Below are positions 5,010 to 8,182 of a stretch of DNA of 8,182 nt, in pieces (position 1 is the first letter of the stretch; every line of letters starts with the position of its first letter). This DNA comes from H111-94 sp034436045 (GTDB lineage: Bacteria > Chloroflexota > Ktedonobacteria > Ktedonobacterales > Ktedonobacteraceae). The DNA is taken from the NCBI GenBank assembly GCA_034436045.1, contig DAOTVZ010000108.1, forward strand, positions 1-8,182, in the 5' to 3' direction. Below the pieces are notes generated by a model, which did no database searches, was not told where the DNA came from, and worked only from the letters and a program-made list of their open reading frames with translations. The translations under genes were made by a program, and so were the position numbers.

Positions 5010-6380
5010 TCACACGACTTGAGGGAGACGCTGCTGAGCGGCGGCGACGGCCTCGTCGGGATATTCATAATCCTGGAGTTTACCGGCCAGGTAGGAGTCG
5101 TAAGCTCCCATGTCGAAGTGCCCATGACCGGAGAGGTTGAAGAGAATAACGCGCTCCTGACCGGCCTCTCTGGCCTGTTTAGCTTCTTCAATGGCTGCAT
5201 GGACGGCATGACTGGTCTCCGGCGCGCACAGAATGCCCTCGGTGCGTGCGAAGAGAATGGCCGAGGCGAAGGTAGCCGTCTGATGATAGGCCCGTGCCTC
5301 GATAATGCCCTCTTCATGCAGCAGCGAGATCAGCGGAGACATGCCGTGATAGCGTAGGCCACCGGCATGAATCCCTGGTGGGATGAAATCGTGCCCCAGC
5401 GTATGCATCTTGACGAGCGGGGTCAGACCAACCGTATCGCCAAAATCATAGGCATAGATGCCTTTGGTCAGGCTAGGGCAGGACATCGGTTCTACGGCCA
5501 GGAAGCGCGTTTTCAGGCCCTTGCGCCGCGCCTCACCGATGAAGGGGAAGACCAGGCCAGCCATGTTGCTGCCGCCGCCAACGCAGCCGATGACGACATC
5601 GGGATAATCGTCGGCCAGCGCCATCTGCAAGAGTGCCTCCTGCCCGATAATGGTCTGATGCAGCAACACGTGGTTCAAAACGCTGCCCAGCGAGTATTTG
5701 GTCGTGCCGCCGCTGGTCGCGGCCACCTCCACCGCCTCGCTAATGGCGATGCCGAGGCTGCCCATGTTCTCCGGGTCTTTCGCCAGCACGCTGCGTCCCG
5801 ATGTCGTTAAGGGTGAGGGGCTGGGATGTACGGTCGCACCGTAGGACTGCATCATGACGCGCCGATACGGCTTCTGCTGATAGCTGATCTTGACCATGAA
5901 GACTTCGATATCGACGCCGAAAAATGCTCCGGCCAGCGCCAGCGCCGACCCCCACTGGCCTGCGCCCGTCTCGGTCGAGATTTTCTTGACGCCTTCCTCT
6001 TTATTATAAAAGACCTGCGCCACCGAGGTATTAGCCTTGTGGCTACCGACCGGACTGACCCCCTCATACTTATAGTAGATGCGCGCGGGCGTGTCGAGAG
6101 CTTTTTCCAGACGGCGTGCGCGGTAGAGCGGTGAGGGACGCCACTGGCGGTAGACATTGCGCACCGGCTCTGGAATCTCGATGTATGGCTCCGTACTCAC
6201 CTCTTGCATGATGAGGGACATTGGAAAGAGTGGGGCCAGGTCATCGGGCGTGACGGGCTTCTTCGTGCCGGGATGCAAAACGGGTTCAGGCGCTCTAGGA
6301 AGATCGGGCATGATGTTGTACCATGTACGCGGCATCTCATCTTCGCTAAGCCGATACTGGACATGCACGTTATCGGGCAT
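5010..6380 (-). CDS. trpB2: TrpB2-type tryptophan synthase beta chain
   Basis: This 456-aa PLP enzyme of fold type II condenses indole with serine (or O-phosphoserine, reported for some archaeal TrpB2) to make tryptophan. K115 in VGSHKANTS is the PLP lysine. E137 in TETGAGQWG (136-144) is the catalytic Glu. GGGSNM (268-273) binds the phosphate of PLP, and LSGHGHFD (416-423) is the C-terminal motif. The length and the N-terminal extension with RPSPLYRARRLE (81-92) fit the longer TrpB2 group rather than the ~400-aa TrpB1. No trpA or other trp gene is adjacent, which is normal for TrpB2. A role in indole salvage is therefore as plausible as de novo synthesis. ATG 6380 has AGAGGAG (6387-6393) with a 6-nt spacer. 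It probably has its own promoter at 6471-6500. It lies downstream of the dehydratase on the same strand, across a 136-bp gap. Confidence 0.95.
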   Translation of the reverse strand: MPDNVHVQYRLSEDEMPRTWYNIMPDLPRAPEPVLHPGTKKPVTPDDLAPLFPMSLIMQEVSTEPYIEIPEPVRNVYRQWRPSPLYRARRLEKALDTPARIYYKYEGVSPVGSHKANTSVAQVFYNKEEGVKKISTETGAGQWGSALALAGAFFGVDIEVFMVKISYQQKPYRRVMMQSYGATVHPSPSPLTTSGRSVLAKDPENMGSLGIAISEAVEVAATSGGTTKYSLGSVLNHVLLHQTIIGQEALLQMALADDYPDVVIGCVGGGSNMAGLVFPFIGEARRKGLKTRFLAVEPMSCPSLTKGIYAYDFGDTVGLTPLVKMHTLGHDFIPPGIHAGGLRYHGMSPLISLLHEEGIIEARAYHQTATFASAILFARTEGILCAPETSHAVHAAIEEAKQAREAGQERVILFNLSGHGHFDMGAYDSYLAGKLQDYEYPDEAVAAAQQRLPQVV

Positions 6381-6470
6381 AACTCGCTCCTCTCAGATCA
6401 TGAGACAAATAAGCGATTGCAAGCAGTTGCAACCAGATAGAAACAGGCAACGGTGCCGTGTTATGCAACA

Positions 6471-6500
6471 ATGGTATGGTATAGTGCAAGGAAGTGTCAA
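6471..6500 (-). promoter_or_regulatory. Candidate promoter for trpB2
   Basis: On the minus strand, a perfect TTGACA (6495-6500) is followed after 18 bp by TACCAT (6471-6476, 4/6 to consensus). It lies just after the dehydratase stop codon and gives a leader of about 85 nt. I looked in that leader for a Trp-rich attenuator peptide or a T-box-like element and saw neither. The -10 is weak, so the call is moderate. Confidence 0.45.
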
Positions 6501-6516
6501 GGCTGCCTGCCCCCCT

Positions 6517-8182
6517 TCACGTCATTGACGCGCCTTCGGACGCGCCCCCTGCAACACGGGCATACAAAGAGAGAATACCACTGGTATGACGCGGCGGGGG
6601 GGGCGTCCAGCGCGTCCGCCGCTCCGCCAGCACGCGCTCCACTTCCTCTGCGGGGAGTTGCTGACCCTGCACCCCAACGAGAGCTAACCTGCGTTCCGGC
6701 ACATGAATCTCGATCAGGTCATTTTCCTCAATCAGAGCAATGGGGCCGCCATCCAGGGCCTCTGGCGTGATATGGCCGACACACGGGCCTTTCATGGCCC
6801 CGGAGAAGCGCCCGTCGGTGATGAGAGCAGTGGTCGTGTTCAGTGCCGGATCAGCCGCGATGATGGTCGAGGCGAAATACATTTCGGGCATACCATTGGC
6901 ACGTGGCCCCTCGTAACGGATAACTACTACGTCGCCGGGCCGAATCCGGCGCTCACGCAGAGCGTCGAGCGCGCTCTCCTCAAAGTCAAAGACGCGCGCG
7001 GGTCCCGTATGAACATGCATCTCTTTCGGTACCGAGAAAGCCTTGATGACCGAGCCGCCCGGAGCAAGATTGCCGCGCAGAACCGCGACACCGCCATCGG
7101 GGCCAAAGGGGTCGCTACGCGGGCGGATAATCTCACGCCGCGACACTTTCACATTGTTCAGATAGCCGATGCGCTCGGCGAAGAAGCGGCTGTGTTCGAT
7201 CTCGGCCAGGTTCTCGCCCAGCGTTTTCCCAGTCACGGTCAGACAGTCAAGGTGCAACATATCGCGTAGTTCCAGCATTACGGCAGGCACGCCACCGGCA
7301 TACCAGAAATACTCAACCGGATAGCGCCCGGTCGTCTTGACATTTGCCAGCACCGGTACCTGCCGATGAATGCGGTCAAAGTCGTCCAGCGTAATCTCAA
7401 CCCCGGCCTCGCGGGCAATGACCGGCAGGTGCAGCAGAGCATTGGTCGAACCACCAACGGCGGCATGAATCACAATGGCATTCTCAAAGGCCTTGCGCGT
7501 CAAAATCTGGCGGGGCGTGATCTCCTCTTCGATCAGGCGCAAAATCTGTTTGCCGGTGGCGCGGGCATAGCGCAGGAGTTTGGTCAGTGGGGCCGGGACA
7601 AGCGCGGAGCCGGGTAAGGCCAGGCCAAGCGCCTCTGCCAGCACCTGGCCCGTACTGGCGCTGCCCATAAATTGACATGCGCCACACGTCGGACAGGCCC
7701 CTTGCTGCGCCAGTTCAAAGTCAGATTGTGGCGCTTCTCCGCGTGAAACCGCCGTGCCCAGGTTCCACATGCGATCTGAAGTCACGTAATCGGGCGCATT
7801 CAACTGAGTGCCGCCTGGAAGATGAATCGCCGGAAGGTTGCAACGCGCGATGGCTTGCAGATGCGCCGGTACCGATTTGTCATTGCCGGAGATCAGTACC
7901 ATGCCATCATGCGGATGGCCAAGCGCGTGAATCTCGATCATAGCGGCCATGATGTCGCGTGAGACGAGAGAATAGCTCATACCGCCATGTGCCTGCGCGA
8001 CACCATCACAAATATCGCTCACCGTAAAAACGCCCGGTTTGCCACCCGCTTCAAAGACGCCGTTACTTACCTCTTCAATGAGCGAACGAAAATGAAATGT
8101 CCCTGGATGGCCCATACCATAGGCGCTATCAACCAGCACCTGCGGTTTCGCCAGGTCTTCCTCTGTCCAATTCATGCCTAGA
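6517..8182 (-). CDS. IlvD/Edd-family dehydratase, probably 5'-partial at the window edge
   Basis: This enzyme removes water from a dihydroxy-acid or sugar acid using an Fe-S cluster and Mg2+. From the visible ATG at 8175 it is 552 aa. MNWTEEDLAKP aligns inside a conserved N-terminal motif and the frame stays open to the edge, so about 20-25 more residues probably lie outside. Seen are D57 in CDG, D99-K100, C167 in GACQFMG (165-171), HAAVGGSTN (237-245), GNLAPGGSVIK (368-378), GMPEM (428-432) and the catalytic-Ser motif DGRFSG with S458. The C-terminus WTPPPPRHTSG is IlvD-like, while the stretch around 165-320 recalls YjhG/YagF D-xylonate dehydratases. The substrate is therefore open between branched-chain precursors and sugar acids. 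Oddly, the CDK cluster cysteine is Asn98 (codon AAT), two base changes from Cys. C56, C112, C161 and C164 might substitute. No ilvBNC genes are nearby. Confidence 0.9.
   Translation of the reverse strand, partial: LGMNWTEEDLAKPQVLVDSAYGMGHPGTFHFRSLIEEVSNGVFEAGGKPGVFTVSDICDGVAQAHGGMSYSLVSRDIMAAMIEIHALGHPHDGMVLISGNDKSVPAHLQAIARCNLPAIHLPGGTQLNAPDYVTSDRMWNLGTAVSRGEAPQSDFELAQQGACPTCGACQFMGSASTGQVLAEALGLALPGSALVPAPLTKLLRYARATGKQILRLIEEEITPRQILTRKAFENAIVIHAAVGGSTNALLHLPVIAREAGVEITLDDFDRIHRQVPVLANVKTTGRYPVEYFWYAGGVPAVMLELRDMLHLDCLTVTGKTLGENLAEIEHSRFFAERIGYLNNVKVSRREIIRPRSDPFGPDGGVAVLRGNLAPGGSVIKAFSVPKEMHVHTGPARVFDFEESALDALRERRIRPGDVVVIRYEGPRANGMPEMYFASTIIAADPALNTTTALITDGRFSGAMKGPCVGHITPEALDGGPIALIEENDLIEIHVPERRLALVGVQGQQLPAEEVERVLAERRTRWTPPPPRHTSGILSLYARVAGGASEGASMT

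Noticed and set aside
6381..6470. Trp attenuator or T-box leader upstream of trpB2
   Set aside because: No Trp-codon-rich leader peptide, no T-box-like sequence and no terminator hairpin with a T-tract could be seen in the roughly 85-nt leader.
6517..6545. Dehydratase C-terminus GASEGASMT looks like the GASFMTP repeat tail
   Set aside because: Canonical IlvD proteins end in a similar ASEGAVT-type sequence, so the tail is family-derived. The DNA lacks the flanking arms of the palindrome.
6596..6603. Run of eight G (eight C in the coding strand) near the dehydratase 3' end as a phase-variation tract
   Set aside because: It encodes the conserved PPPP of the family C-terminus, and slippage so close to the stop would have little switching value.

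Overview
The window looks like ordinary chromosomal DNA from a moderately GC-rich bacterium. The best guess is Chloroflexota (Ktedonobacteria-like). This rests on the mix of an MshA-like GT4 glycosyltransferase, a TrpB2-type tryptophan synthase beta chain, an archaeal-style secretion-ATPase domain and a short-chain acyl-CoA dehydrogenase, plus a palindromic interspersed repeat. The assignment is an inference from remembered family resemblance, not a search result.

Layout: 1-406 is a gene-free tandem repeat, a 120-bp unit present twice nearly perfectly and then as a degenerate third copy. It carries the 20-bp palindrome GGGCGTCATTCATGACGCCC, and its last, inverted copy supplies the final codons of the neighbouring glycosyltransferase. 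From 3346 down to 384, on the minus strand, lies a probable operon in the order histidine phosphatase, truncated VirB11/FlaI/TadA-like ATPase, a 21-codon small ORF with a perfect Shine-Dalgarno, and an MshA-like glycosyltransferase. A good sigma-70-type promoter sits at 3603-3632, and 3347-3753 is the divergent intergenic region. On the plus strand, 3754-4941 encodes an acyl-CoA dehydrogenase of the glutaryl-CoA dehydrogenase/ACX4 branch. It converges on trpB2 (5010-6380, minus), and a 9-bp-stem hairpin lies between them. An IlvD/Edd-family dehydratase (6517 to the window edge, minus) precedes trpB2, which has its own candidate promoter.

Functionally, the phosphatase-glycosyltransferase pairing fits a 'transfer to a phosphorylated acceptor, then dephosphorylate' route, but this is only a hypothesis. 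The dehydratase and TrpB2 are amino-acid or sugar-acid enzymes without pathway partners here, and the acyl-CoA dehydrogenase stands alone.

No defence system, CRISPR array, insertion sequence, tRNA or rRNA is visible. The items most worth a second look are the repeat that donates a protein tail, the ATPase with a four-residue insertion inside its P-loop, the dehydratase whose cluster cysteine (CDK motif) is Asn, and the small ORF upstream of the glycosyltransferase.
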